A DNA stretch of 64,000 nucleotides from Streptomyces sp. NRRL F-6131 (GTDB taxonomy: Bacteria > Actinomycetota > Actinomycetes > Streptomycetales > Streptomycetaceae). The position numbers were made by a program, and so were the translations under genes. Of this stretch, positions 25,635-34,501 are shown in pieces; the stretch's first letter is position 1; the number at the start of each line of letters is the position of its first letter. Location of the stretch: positions 105,811 through 169,810 of the forward strand of contig JOHN01000024.1 in the NCBI GenBank assembly GCA_000719695.1, in the 5' to 3' direction. The notes beneath the pieces are model-generated. The model made no database searches. It worked only from the letters and a program-made list of their open reading frames with translations, and was not told the origin of the DNA.

Positions 25635-27086
25635 GTGACGCAGCTGACCGAGACGGTGGACGGGTCCGGCATACCGGCGGACGTGGCGGGGGCCGGGCAG
25701 GGGCCCGGGCGGCGGTTCACCGTCGAGGGCTTCGCGCCGCGCCAGGACGGCCGTGCGCGCGAGCGCGGCAAGGAGCTGCGCGCCCGCACCCCGCGCGAGC
25801 GGCACGCCGAGTTCCCGCCCGCCACCGACCGTCCGACCGCCGTCCGGGCGATCGAGGCCTCCAACGCGGGCCGGCTCGCCGAGCTGGTGCCGATCCGCCT
25901 GGGCCGGATGGCCGCCACCCCGTTCGCGTTCCTGCGCGGTTCGGCCGGCCTGATGGCCGCCGACCTCGCCGTCACGCCGACCAGCGGCACCGTCGCCCAG
26001 CTGTGCGGCGACGCGCACGCCGCCAACTTCGGCCTGTACGGCGACGCCCGCGGCCGGCTCGTGATGGACATCAACGACTTCGACGAAACCGTGCCCGGCC
26101 CCTGGGAATGGGATCTCAAGCGCCTCGCCGCGAGCCTGGTGCTGGCCGGCCGGGAGATCGGCGCCGACGAGACGACCGCCCGCCGGGCCGCCTTCGACGC
26201 GACCGCCGCCTACCGCCGCACCATGCGCACGCTGGCCAAGCTGCCCGCGCTGGACGCCTGGAACGCCGTCGCCGACGAGCAGCTGGTCTCCTTCGCCCAG
26301 GCGGAGGACCTGGCCGAGGTGCTGGAGAAGGTCGGCGCCAAGGCGCTCGGCAACACCAGCGCCCGCTTCGCCGCCAAGTCCACCGTCCGCTCCGAGGAGG
26401 GCGGTTGGCGGTTCACCGCGTCACCGCCGGTGCTCAGCGAGGTCCCGGACGCCACCGCCGCCGCCGTGGCCGGCGCGCTCGGCCCGTACGTGCGCACGGT
26501 GCCCTCCGAGCTGCACCCGCTGCTGTCCCGCTACCGGGTGCAGGACGTGGCGTTCCGCGTCGTCGGCACCGGCAGCGTCGGCACCCGCTCCTACGTCGTC
26601 CTGCTGACCGACCACCGCGAGCAGCCGCTGGTGCTCCAGGTGAAGGAGGCGCGCCCGTCGGTGCTGCTCCCGCACCTGGCCCGGGCCGGCCACCCGGTGG
26701 CGCCGGACGACCACGAGGGCCGCCGGGTGGTGCTCGGCCAGAAGCGGATGCAGGTGGTCAGCGACACCCTGCTCGGCTGGACGACCGTCGACGGACTCCC
26801 CTACCAGGTCCGGCAGTTCCGCAACCGCAAGGGCAGCGTGGACCCGGCGGCGCTGCTGCCGGCCCAGTTGGACGACTACGCGCGGATCACCGGCGCCCTG
26901 CTCGCCCGCGCCCACGCTCACACCGCGGACCCGGGCGTGATCAGCGGCTACTGCGGCAAGAACGAGGCCCTCGACGAGGCCGTGGCCACCTTCGCGGTCG
27001 CCTACGCCGACCGCACCGAGGCGGACCACGCCGACCTGGTCGCCGCGATCCGCGCCGGCCGCCTCCCGGCCGAGCACGGCGTCTGA
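25635..27086 (+). CDS. DUF2252 family protein
   Basis: 483 residues from GTG 25635, with a weak GGGCGGGG site. QLCGDAHAANFGLYG, MDINDFDETVPGPWEWDLKRLAASL and GYCGKNEALDEAVATFA are hallmarks of DUF2252, a kinase-fold-related family (HGDxHxxN and DFD-type motifs similar to aminoglycoside phosphotransferases). Biochemical function is not established. By the conserved CGDAHxxN and DFD residues it is a probable phosphotransferase. It stands alone and ends before a strong hairpin shared with the convergent hydrolase. Confidence 0.88.
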   Translation: MTQLTETVDGSGIPADVAGAGQGPGRRFTVEGFAPRQDGRARERGKELRARTPRERHAEFPPATDRPTAVRAIEASNAGRLAELVPIRLGRMAATPFAFLRGSAGLMAADLAVTPTSGTVAQLCGDAHAANFGLYGDARGRLVMDINDFDETVPGPWEWDLKRLAASLVLAGREIGADETTARRAAFDATAAYRRTMRTLAKLPALDAWNAVADEQLVSFAQAEDLAEVLEKVGAKALGNTSARFAAKSTVRSEEGGWRFTASPPVLSEVPDATAAAVAGALGPYVRTVPSELHPLLSRYRVQDVAFRVVGTGSVGTRSYVVLLTDHREQPLVLQVKEARPSVLLPHLARAGHPVAPDDHEGRRVVLGQKRMQVVSDTLLGWTTVDGLPYQVRQFRNRKGSVDPAALLPAQLDDYARITGALLARAHAHTADPGVISGYCGKNEALDEAVATFAVAYADRTEADHADLVAAIRAGRLPAEHGV

Positions 27087-27132
27087 CGGACGCCCCCGGC
27101 CGACGCGCCCGGCCGGCGCGCCCGGCCCGCGG

Positions 27133-27179
27133 CCCCGTTCCTCGCCTCCGAACGTCCGGTCAGGGGGCGAGGAACGGGG
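27133..27179. terminator. Bidirectional hairpin
   Basis: CCCCGTTCCTCGCC (27133-27146) pairs perfectly with 27166-27179, a 14-bp stem. The right arm lies inside the last codons of the minus-strand hydrolase, so the hairpin can terminate transcription from both sides. Confidence 0.65.
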
Positions 27180-27855
27180 CGACGGTGGCGACGAACTCCG
27201 CCGGGCGGGTGCGGTGGACCAGGTGGCCGGCGTCGATGGTGACCAGGCGGCAGTCCGCGATCAGGCCGGCCAGTTCGGCGGCGCCGGCCTGGGGGACGTG
27301 GCTGGTCGGGCCGCCGGCCACCAGGAGGGTGGGGGCGGTGATCGCGCTCATCCGGTCCAGCCAGCGCGGATCGGGCCGGTCGATCCGGGCCTTGATCGGG
27401 CGGACCACCGCCCAGTCGAAGTCGACGGGCTCCTCGGGGGCGTCGGCCACCGGACTCGCCGGGCGGGGGCGCGGGGCGGGGATGTCCTCCAGGACCAGCC
27501 GGCCGACCCGCTCGGGCCGTTCCTGGGCGAGCAGGTAGGCGACCACGCCGCCCATCGAGTGCCCGACCAGGTCCACCCGGTCCAGACCGTGGGCGTCGAG
27601 CAGGGCGAGCACGTCGTCCCGCATCGCTTCCAGGCTGTACCGGCCGGGGCGGCCGCTGTCGCCGTGGCCGCGCAGGTCGAGGGCGTGGACGCGGTGCTGC
27701 GGCGCGAGGTCGGGGAGCACCACGTCCCAGTCACTGGCCCGCTCGCCGAGCGCGTGCAGCAGGACCAGCGGCGGGCCGTCGGCCGGGCCGCTCTCCCGGC
27801 AGGCGAGGGAGAGGCCCGGCAGGTCGACCATCAGGGGTGGGGTCATACCGGCCAC
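27160..27855 (-). CDS. Alpha/beta hydrolase
   Basis: 231 residues from GTG 27855, or 228 from ATG 27846. VLLHALGERASDWDVVL forms the oxyanion loop, DLVGHSMGG the nucleophile elbow, and IDAGHLVHRT holds the catalytic His. The usual acid after strand 7 is missing (VAGGPTSHVPQ). The acid is probably the Asp in LVLEDIPAP after strand 6, as known for YbfF-like esterases. It is cytoplasmic and the substrate is unknown. It is transcribed towards the DUF2252 gene. Confidence 0.85.
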   Translation of the reverse strand: MAGMTPPLMVDLPGLSLACRESGPADGPPLVLLHALGERASDWDVVLPDLAPQHRVHALDLRGHGDSGRPGRYSLEAMRDDVLALLDAHGLDRVDLVGHSMGGVVAYLLAQERPERVGRLVLEDIPAPRPRPASPVADAPEEPVDFDWAVVRPIKARIDRPDPRWLDRMSAITAPTLLVAGGPTSHVPQAGAAELAGLIADCRLVTIDAGHLVHRTRPAEFVATVAPFLAP

Positions 27856-27897
27856 CGTAGACCGGGCCCGGCCGGGCCGGGCCTCGCGTTCGCCCAG

Positions 27898-27931
27898 CGC
27901 TCAACGCTCAGAGCTCACGCTCAACCCTCAA
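27898..27931. repeat. 7-bp tandem repeat at the MFS gene end
   Basis: Five units close to CGCTCAA. On the minus strand each unit reads TTGAGCG, and the last copy supplies the TGA stop of the MFS gene (27928-27930). Confidence 0.6.
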
Positions 27932-29499
27932 CGCGTCGGCGTGGACTCCCGGGCGGGGCCGCCCACCGCGCCCTCGCCCGCCGCCGCACCGCCGGACGCC
28001 GCACCGCCGGACGCCGCCTGGACCTCCGTCGCCCCGGCCTCCGCCGCCTCGCGCGCCGACACCCGGCCGGCCAGCATCGAGGCGACCACCGCCAACGCCG
28101 CCAGCGCCGCGCAGACGCCGCTCGCCCAGGCGTACGCCGCCCGGTGCCCGCCGCCCCCGCCGGTCGCCCGCAGGTAGACGCCGGAGAGCGCCGAGACGGA
28201 GACCGCCGCCGCGATCCGCTGCGCCATCTGCAGGATCGCCCCGCCCACCCCCGCCGCCTCGGCCGGGGCGTGCCGCAGCACGAACGCCTGGTTGGACGCC
28301 GCCATCAGCCCGACCGAGGCGCCGCCGAGCAGCTGCAACAGGGCGAGCAGCCAGGGCAGCGGGCCGACGGGTGTCCAGCGCGCGACCAGCCCGCCGGCCA
28401 GCATCACCACCGCCGAGCCGATCATGCCCGCCGTGACGGTCCGCCGGCCGAAGCGCTGGACCACCCGCCAGGCGAACGCCGAGGCGAATCCCATCGCGAC
28501 CGCCGAGGGCAGCGCGACCAGGGCCGCGCCCATCGGCGAGAGCCCGAGCCCGTCCTGCAGGAACATGGTGAGCACCAGCCCGGCCGCCAGCGAGGAGCCG
28601 AACTGGGCCATCGCCACCGCCGTCCCCAGCGCGTACGGCGCCGACCGGGTCAGCGCCGGGTGGATCAGCGGGTGGCCGCCGGCCCGGGCGTAGCGGCGCT
28701 GCCACCCGGCGAGCGCGCCGAGCAGCAGGACGGCCACGGCGGCGAACCCCAGCCAGCCGGCCCAGCCGGGCGGTTGGACGAAGGGCAGCATCAGCGCGAG
28801 GGTCAGCGCGGCGACCAGCAGCAGCCCGACCAGGTCGAGGTCGGCGTGCCGGGCGCTGGGGCGCGGGCGCGGCAGGTGGCGGACGGCCAGCGCCAGGGTG
28901 GCCAGTCCGAAGGGGACGTTGAGCAGGAAGGTCAGCCGCCAGCCGTACTCCGGTCCGGCGGCCGCGAGCACGGCGCCACCGATCGGCGGGCCGAGCGCGA
29001 AGGCGAGGCCGCCGGTGACGGCGTACATCCCGAGGGCGCGGGCCCGCAACTGACCCCGGAACACGTCCTGGAGGGTGCCGATCATCTGGGAGTTCACCAG
29101 CCCGGCGCCCGCGCCCTGGAGCAGCCGGGCGGCGACCAGCAGCCACGGCTCGGTGGCGGTCGCGGAGAGCACGCTGACGGCGGTGAACAGGGCGAGCCCG
29201 CCGACGAAGAACCACTTGCGGCCCCGGACGTCGCCGAGCCGCCCGCCGGGTATCAGGGCCAGGCCGAAGGCGAGCGAGTAGCCGGCCACGATCCACTGCA
29301 GGTGGGCGGGCTGGGCGTGCAGCGACTCGCGCAGGGCGGGGATCGAGGTGTTGAGCACCGACTGGTCGATGAGGGTGGTGAAGCCGCCCGCGACGCAGAC
29401 CAGCAGCACCCGCCGTCCGGCGGCGTCGAACTTCTCCTTGACGGGCGGTGCCGGTGTCGAGGCGTTCGCGGCGTCGGCGTTCACGGCGTCGGCGCTCAC
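27928..29499 (-). CDS. MFS drug/proton antiporter, DHA2 type (14 helices)
   Basis: 523 residues from GTG 29499, overlapping the stop of the XRE-cupin gene as GTGA. The TM1 motif FTTLIDQSVLNTSIPALRESL, GGRLGDVRGRKWFFVGGL (motif A) and ALGPPIGGAVLAAAGPEYGWRLTFLLNVPFG (motif C and following) define the EmrB/QacA-like DHA2 group. The C-terminal 50 residues are Ala/Gly-rich and disordered. Such pumps export toxic organic compounds. The preceding regulator is translationally coupled and probably controls the pump. Substrate unknown. Confidence 0.9.
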   Translation of the reverse strand: MSADAVNADAANASTPAPPVKEKFDAAGRRVLLVCVAGGFTTLIDQSVLNTSIPALRESLHAQPAHLQWIVAGYSLAFGLALIPGGRLGDVRGRKWFFVGGLALFTAVSVLSATATEPWLLVAARLLQGAGAGLVNSQMIGTLQDVFRGQLRARALGMYAVTGGLAFALGPPIGGAVLAAAGPEYGWRLTFLLNVPFGLATLALAVRHLPRPRPSARHADLDLVGLLLVAALTLALMLPFVQPPGWAGWLGFAAVAVLLLGALAGWQRRYARAGGHPLIHPALTRSAPYALGTAVAMAQFGSSLAAGLVLTMFLQDGLGLSPMGAALVALPSAVAMGFASAFAWRVVQRFGRRTVTAGMIGSAVVMLAGGLVARWTPVGPLPWLLALLQLLGGASVGLMAASNQAFVLRHAPAEAAGVGGAILQMAQRIAAAVSVSALSGVYLRATGGGGGHRAAYAWASGVCAALAALAVVASMLAGRVSAREAAEAGATEVQAASGGAASGGAAAGEGAVGGPARESTPTR

Positions 29500-30059
29500 G
29501 GCTCGACCACCACCAGCGCGTACCGGGCCCCGGCCGGGCCGGGACAGCGGAACCGGCTGGTCTCGGCGACGAACCGCAGACAGTCACCGGCCTCCAGCAG
29601 GTGTTCCTCGCCGTCGACGGTCATCGACAGCCGGCCCTCCAGCAGCCAGAGGTGGTGCTCCCGCCCGGTGTCGCAGGGCTTGTCGTAGGCGATGTCGGCG
29701 CCGGCCGGCAGCCGTCCCTCGATCACCTCGGCGCGCAGCGAACCGTGCGGGGGCGAGACCGAGCGCCGGACGAACCCGGTCGCCTCGTCCCGCCAGACCC
29801 GCTGGTCCCCGGCCCGCACCAGTCGTGCGGGCGCCGCCTCCACCTCGGCGAGCAGGCGCGACATGCTCCGCCCGTACACCGCGCAGAGCCGCCCGAGCAC
29901 CGCGGCGGTCGGGCTCACCTCGGCCCGTTCGACCCGCGACAGGGTCGACCGGCTGATCTCCGCCCGCCGCGCCAACTCCTCCAGGGTCCAGCCCCGTTCG
30001 ACCCGCAACTCGGCGAGCCGCTCCGCCAGCCGCTCGTCGGCGGCCGTCTCGATTCCCAT
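29496..30059 (-). CDS. XRE-family regulator with cupin domain
   Basis: 187 residues, ATG at 30059. Residues ~10-65 form the XRE helix-turn-helix (TLEELARRAEISRSTLSRVERAEVSPTAAVLGRL). Residues ~105-187 form a cupin barrel (YDKPCDTGREHHLWLLEGRLSMTV and EAGDCLRFVAET). These proteins sense a small ligand in the cupin pocket and repress neighbouring genes. GTGA overlap with the MFS gene implies a two-gene operon. A 7-bp inverted repeat overlaps its start codon, suggesting autorepression. Confidence 0.9.
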   Translation of the reverse strand: MGIETAADERLAERLAELRVERGWTLEELARRAEISRSTLSRVERAEVSPTAAVLGRLCAVYGRSMSRLLAEVEAAPARLVRAGDQRVWRDEATGFVRRSVSPPHGSLRAEVIEGRLPAGADIAYDKPCDTGREHHLWLLEGRLSMTVDGEEHLLEAGDCLRFVAETSRFRCPGPAGARYALVVVEP

Positions 30060-30085
30060 ATCCGTGATGCTATCCCGAATATGGG
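30055..30085. promoter_or_regulatory. Inverted repeat over the XRE-cupin start
   Basis: CCCATAT (30055-30061) and ATATGGG (30079-30085) are perfect arms 17 bases apart. The left arm includes the ATG of the regulator. An inner TCCC...GGGA symmetry also exists. It is a likely operator of the XRE protein. Confidence 0.5.
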
Positions 30086-30135
30086 ACGGTCTTTCGAACG
30101 GTTTTCGGGATCAGTGCCTCAGAGCCCCCAGGGCG

Positions 30136-30219
30136 CTTCCTCGGTGCAGCGTCCTCGGTGCAACCTCCTTGGTGCAACGTCCTCGGTGCAGCGTCCTCGG
30201 TGCAGCGTCCTCAGAGCAG
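30136..30219. repeat. Six 14-bp tandem repeats
   Basis: Six consecutive 14-bp units close to CGTCCTCGGTGCAG. The last unit, with substitutions, supplies the stop codon of the HExxH gene ending at 30211. It fills most of the gap to the XRE-cupin gene. Confidence 0.85.
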
Positions 30220-31703
30220 CTTCTTCAGCCGCGCGTCGAGGTCCGCCAGCTCCGGCCGCTGACCCTCACGGGCCCGCACCAGGTACGGGGTCACGCCGCC
30301 CAGCAGGTCGATCAGCCGGGCGACCAGCGGCCGCGGGACCGCCGTGCGCCCGTGCAGGGTGTGGAGCAGCTCGACGTCCTCCCGGAACGCCCCGACGAGG
30401 TCCGCCAGCACCTCTCTGTCCACGTCGTCGGGCATCGCCGCCACCCCGGGGATGCTCCTGGCGAGCCCCTCCCAGCGGGTCCGCACGTCCTCCAGCACCA
30501 CTGCCTGCAACTCGACGGCCAGGGTGGCCCACTGGTCGGCGGTCGGCCGGACGGCGGGGACGGCCGCGAAGGCCGTCCGGAGCGAGTCCACGGCCTGCCG
30601 CTCCTCGTCCCGGTCCTGGTTCACCAGTTCCCGGACGAGCTCCCGCGCCCGCCCGCGGACGGGCGCCGCCACCGGCAGGGCGGCGGTCGCCGCGATCAGC
30701 GCGTCGAGCACGAGCTCGGCCAGCGCCGTCGGCGCCCGGTCGGCGACGCTGCGCGGGACCCGCAGGACCCCGGTGGTCCCGTCGAACTCGATCCGGTCCC
30801 CGCGCTCGACGAGCACGGGGTCGATCCGGTCCACCGCGTGCTTCAGCGCGTCGAGGTAGGGGAAGAGCCTGTCCATCGCGGCCCGGTCCTCGGGGCCGAG
30901 CCCGACGACACCGCCGCGCACGCTCCGCTCGCCGATGTACCCCCAGGACGCCAGCACGCTCTCCAGCGCGAGCAGGCGGGCCTGGTGCTTCCAGACGGAC
31001 CACTCGGGGGTGTTCCACCTGGCCTCGGTGAAGGTTGCGCCGGCGAACCCCCGCAGTCGTTGCTGCGGACCCAGGCCCGGTTGACCGTGATGTCCAGCCA
31101 GGCCAGCGCGGCGCCGAGGGTGGTGAGGTTCGCCCGCTTCGCCAGTTGCCCGCGCTGCGCCGCCAGCCGGCCGAGCACCTGGTACCGGCCCCACGCCCGC
31201 TCGCCGCGCTCGACGAGCAGGGCGGCGGCCTCCGCGTAGGTGTCGGCGTTGTTCCGGGCGAGTTCGGCGGGCAGGTGGCCCCAGGCCCAGCCGGTGCGGT
31301 ACGCGTAGTCCTTGACCGGGTGCGTCAGGCCCTCCGGCAGGCTGTGGGCCAGCTCGTGCACCAGGGTGAGCGCCCGGGCGGTGAGCGTGCGGGTGCCCGG
31401 GCCGACCAGGCTCGGACGGAGCTGGACCTCCCGCACCGCGGGGGGCGGACCGTCGGCGATGACGGTGTTCGCCCCCGTCGTGTCGGGCAGGTCCTCCCGA
31501 ACCACGAACCGCACCTCGCGCATCCGCCGGCCGAGCAGGGCGAAGCGCCGCTGGAAGGCCCGGTAGTCCGGTGCCGGGCCGGGGCCGTCCAGCACCGTGG
31601 TCGCGGTCAGCTCCGGCACGGTGGCGAGCTCGACGATCGCGTCGATCCGGTCGGTGAGCGCGGCCAGCACCTTCTGCTCGGCCGGGGACAGGTCTCGGGT
31701 CAC
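30211..31703 (-). pseudogene. Frameshifted HExxH (M35/aspzincin-like) metallopeptidase gene
   Basis: GTG at 31703 has GGAGG upstream. The first reading frame (residues 1 to ~218) contains TLVHELAHSLPEG, an HExxH site, then HPVKDYAYRTG and ARNNADTYAEAA. These resemble the HExxH plus GTxDxxY and NADSY features of lysine-specific/deuterolysin peptidases. At the five-C run 31048-31052 (five G in the gene) the coding frame switches. One extra G would give NDCGG joined to FAGATFTEARW and continue in a ~280-residue C-terminal Leu/Arg/Ala-rich helical domain to 30211. This is either a real homopolymer frameshift or an assembly error. There is no signal peptide, unlike secreted deuterolysins. A repeat array covers its end. 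Confidence 0.7.
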
Positions 31704-31879
31704 GGTGGTCCTCCGCGGCTCGGTTCGCCGACCGGCTCTCCCGGTCGGCCGGTTGGCTCGGCGATGTGCGGAGGGAATCCTGCCGGACGGGGATCGACGA
31801 CGAATAAACACCGGCCCGCCGGTTTCCCGCCGCGGACCGCCGGACACCGACCAGGGGGAGGCGCCGGCCGTCGGCCTTC

Positions 31880-31995
31880 CAGGAGCTCCGCGGCAGGAGT
31901 ACCAGGGTCCGCGGGTCAGGAGCTCCAGGGGCCCGGGTCGGGAACTCCAGGTCAGGAGTCCCGGGTCAGGAGTTCCGGGTCAGGAGTTCCAGGTC
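31880..31995. repeat. Degenerate 14-bp tandem repeats
   Basis: Five to six imperfect copies of GGGTCAGGAGTTCC lie in the 385-base divergent gap between the HExxH gene and the DUF5685 gene. No gene is supported in this gap. Confidence 0.7.
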
Positions 31996-32007
31996 GGCGG
32001 GCTGGCG

Positions 32008-32017
32008 ATCATATGAT
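32008..32017 (+). promoter_or_regulatory. Palindrome with -10-like box before the DUF5685 gene
   Basis: ATCATATGAT is a perfect 10-bp palindrome containing TATGAT, an actinobacterial -10 match, 72 bases before the ATG. No good -35 box is visible because repeats occupy that position. Confidence 0.35.
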
Positions 32018-32088
32018 GTGCGCGATCACGGGCCCGGCAGTCCACGCGAAGGCGGCCCACGCGAAACACGGGGGAACGGGGAACCACA

Positions 32089-33432
32089 ATGTTCGGCATC
32101 ATCAGACCGTGCCGCCACCGGCTCTCGGAGCGGCTCCAGGCGAGCTGGATGGCCCACCTCTGCGGCCTCTGCCTGGCCCTGCGCGACGACCACGGGCAAC
32201 TGGCGCGGACGGCCACCAACTACGACGGGCTGATCATCTCGGTGCTGGTCGAGGCCCAGGCCGACGCCGGACACGCCGCCGACGGGGCCGGGCGGCGGAC
32301 CGCCGGGCCGTGTCCGCTGCGCGGCATGCGGACCGCCTCGGTCGCCCGCGGCGAGGGGGCCCGGCTGGCGGCCGCGGTCTCCCTGGCACTCGCCTCGGTG
32401 AAGATCCGCGACCACGTCGAGGACCGGGACGGCGTGTTCGCCCGGCGGTCCGTGGCCGCGGGCGCCAAGGCCGTCACTCGGCGCTGGGACCGCAAGAGCG
32501 CGGGCAGCGCCTCGGTGGTCGGCTTCGACACCGCCGTCCTGCTCGACGCGGCCGCCCGCCAGGGCGAGCTGGAGCGCGAACTGCCCGCCGGCGGGACGCT
32601 GCTGCTGGTCACCGAACCCACCGAGACCGCCACCGCCGCCGCCTTCGCGCACACCGCCGTGCTGGCCGGGCGCCCGGCGAACGAGGCACCGCTGGCCGAG
32701 GCCGGGCGGCTCTTCGGGCGGCTCGCGCACCTGCTGGACGCCGCCGAGGACCAGGAGGCCGACGCCGCGAGCGGCGCCTGGAACCCGCTCACCGCCACCG
32801 GCACCGACCGCGCCGAGGCCGAACGGCTCTGCCGGGATGCCGTGCACGGCATCCGGCTCGCCCTTCGGGACGTCGAACTGGCCGACCGGGCCCTGGTGCA
32901 CATCCTGCTCGCCCACGAGACCGAGCGCGCCGTCGAGCGGGTCTTCGGCCGGGCCGGCCACGCCGCCTGCCGGGTCAAGGCCCAGGACGGCGCGCCGCAG
33001 GCCGCCAACCCGTACCAGTCGCCGCCGCAGCACGACCCCAGTCGGACGCCGCCGCAGCACAACCCCTACCACTCGCCCTCGCCGCACGACCCCGGCCAGG
33101 CACCGCCGCAGGGCCCGGGGGCGCCCGTCCCGCCCTGGGTCCCGCAGGGTCCCGGTTTCACCCCGCCCGGCGCGCCGCCGCCCAACCGCCGCAACCTGCT
33201 GGCCGGTTGCGCCGCCTGGGCGCTGCTGGGCTGCACCTGCCAGCTGCTCTGCTGCGAGCACGACCACCCGTTCTCCGGCGAGCGCCGCGAGGGCTTCTGC
33301 GCCCGGAACGACTGCTGCGACTGCGGGAACTGCTGCGACGGCTGCCAGTGCTGCGGCGAGAACGCCCAGTGCTGCAACGACTGCGGCTGCTGCGACGGGT
33401 GTGACGGCTGCGACTGCGGCTGCGACTGCTGA
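32089..33432 (+). CDS. DUF5685 family protein with cysteine-rich tail
   Basis: 447 residues, ATG at 32089 after GGGGAAC. The N-terminal MFGIIRPCRHRLSERLQASWMA, HLCGLCLALRDDHGQ and TNYDGLIISVL are the DUF5685 signature. A helical domain reaches ~residue 300. A Pro/Gln/His-rich linker (~305-365) leads to a hydrophobic segment (LLAGCAAWALLG). The last ~65 residues hold 23 cysteines in CC, CxC and CxxC patterns plus Asp/Gly. Other actinomycete members have similar tails, which look suited to metal or cluster binding. The function of the family is not established. Confidence 0.85.
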   Translation: MFGIIRPCRHRLSERLQASWMAHLCGLCLALRDDHGQLARTATNYDGLIISVLVEAQADAGHAADGAGRRTAGPCPLRGMRTASVARGEGARLAAAVSLALASVKIRDHVEDRDGVFARRSVAAGAKAVTRRWDRKSAGSASVVGFDTAVLLDAAARQGELERELPAGGTLLLVTEPTETATAAAFAHTAVLAGRPANEAPLAEAGRLFGRLAHLLDAAEDQEADAASGAWNPLTATGTDRAEAERLCRDAVHGIRLALRDVELADRALVHILLAHETERAVERVFGRAGHAACRVKAQDGAPQAANPYQSPPQHDPSRTPPQHNPYHSPSPHDPGQAPPQGPGAPVPPWVPQGPGFTPPGAPPPNRRNLLAGCAAWALLGCTCQLLCCEHDHPFSGERREGFCARNDCCDCGNCCDGCQCCGENAQCCNDCGCCDGCDGCDCGCDC

Positions 33433-33531
33433 CCCCCCACCGCCCGGGCGCGCCCGCAGGCGGAGCCGGACCCGGTCCGACGGCGTGTCCCGGACCCGGC
33501 CGGCTCCGCCCGCGGCACGCACGCACCGTAC

Positions 33532-34062
33532 GTGTCACCGGAGTTGTCCACCGCCCTGGACGGCACAACCGAGCCGGCCGGGGTGCGGACCGGGGCGGCG
33601 GGCCACTCGCTCGGCGGCGCGGCCGCCCTGGTGGCGATGGGCGAGGGCCGCCGGATCCGCGCCGCCGCGAACCTGGACGGCGGCGTCTCCGTCCCGCCCA
33701 CCGACCTCCGGTCCCGCCCGGTCCTGCTGTTCGGCGCCCAGCTCGGCGGCTTCCCGGGCGCCACCGGGAACGGGGAGGACAGCTGGAAGCGGCTCACCGG
33801 CCCCCGGTACTGGCCGGCCCTGCCGACCGCCGGACACCTCTCGTTCTCCGACGAGCACTGGGTGGTGGACGCCCTCGGCGGCCGCGACCAGCTACCCGCC
33901 GACCCGGGGCCCGACCTCTTCGGCACCGTCCACGGCGACCGCGCGCTCGCCGCCACCCGCGCCTGCCTCGGCGCGTTCCTCGACCGGCACCTGTGGGGCC
34001 GACCGGCCCCGCTGCTGGACCGGCCCGCGCGCGCCTTCCCCGAGGTCCGCTTCGCCAAGTAG
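33532..34062 (+). pseudogene. 5'-truncated alpha/beta hydrolase (lipase/PAF-hydrolase-like remnant)
   Basis: The frame contains AAGHSLGGAAALVAMGEGRRI, AAANLDGGVSVPP, ARPVLLFGAQLG-type strand and TAGHLSFSDEHWV. This is the C-terminal half of secreted actinobacterial lipases related to PAF acetylhydrolase, with nucleophile Ser in GHSLGG and His in AGHLSF. The N-terminal ~180 residues of such proteins (signal peptide and oxyanion hole) are absent, and nothing in frame upstream supplies them. A GTG at 33535 could start a short product. I regard it as a decayed remnant. Confidence 0.7.
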
Positions 34063-34198
34063 CCCGCCGGGCAGAGCGGTTCGGCCGGTCTCGGCCGGCC
34101 GCGCGGCGCGCTGCCAGAGCGGCAGCACCTCGACGCGGGCGGCCGGGCGGTGGGCAGACGGGCGGTGGGCCGCCGGACGGTGGTCGGGCGGACGGCGC

Positions 34199-34378
34199 TC
34201 ACCCATCGCGACCCACCGCCGGTCTCGCCGCCGGTACGGCCGTGGTGCGGCGGTCCGCCGCCAGCGAGTCCTCCAGCCGGGCCAGCAGCACCCGGAACCG
34301 GTCCGTGTCCTCGGCCGTCATCCGGCCGCCCTCGGCCGGGGTCCGCAGGCCCCGGTCCCCCCTCGTTCCCTCGATCAT
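34199..34378 (-). CDS. Possible small protein of 59 residues
   Basis: ATG at 34378 follows GTCGGGGC. The product is Arg/Thr-rich with a helical centre (TDRFRVLLARLEDSLAADRR). Codon third positions are mostly G/C, but no family is recognised. The rest of 34063-34501 shows no convincing gene. It could equally be a chance frame. Confidence 0.3.
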   Translation of the reverse strand: MIEGTRGDRGLRTPAEGGRMTAEDTDRFRVLLARLEDSLAADRRTTAVPAARPAVGRDG

Positions 34379-34501
34379 GCCCCGACGCTAGGCGATCACG
34401 ATCAACGTCGGATAAACGGAGCGGGCCCGGCCGAACGGAACCCCGCCCGCCGGGTGCGCCGGCCGCGCCTCGGGGCCGGGCCAAGAGTTCCGCGACGGGC
34501 T

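Noticed and set aside
30136-30219. Possible CRISPR-like array
   Set aside because: Units are contiguous 14-bp repeats with no spacers and no cas genes nearby.
30211-31194. The second half of the frameshifted HExxH gene as an independent gene
   Set aside because: No ribosome site or family start; the sequence continues the upstream frame naturally if one G is added.
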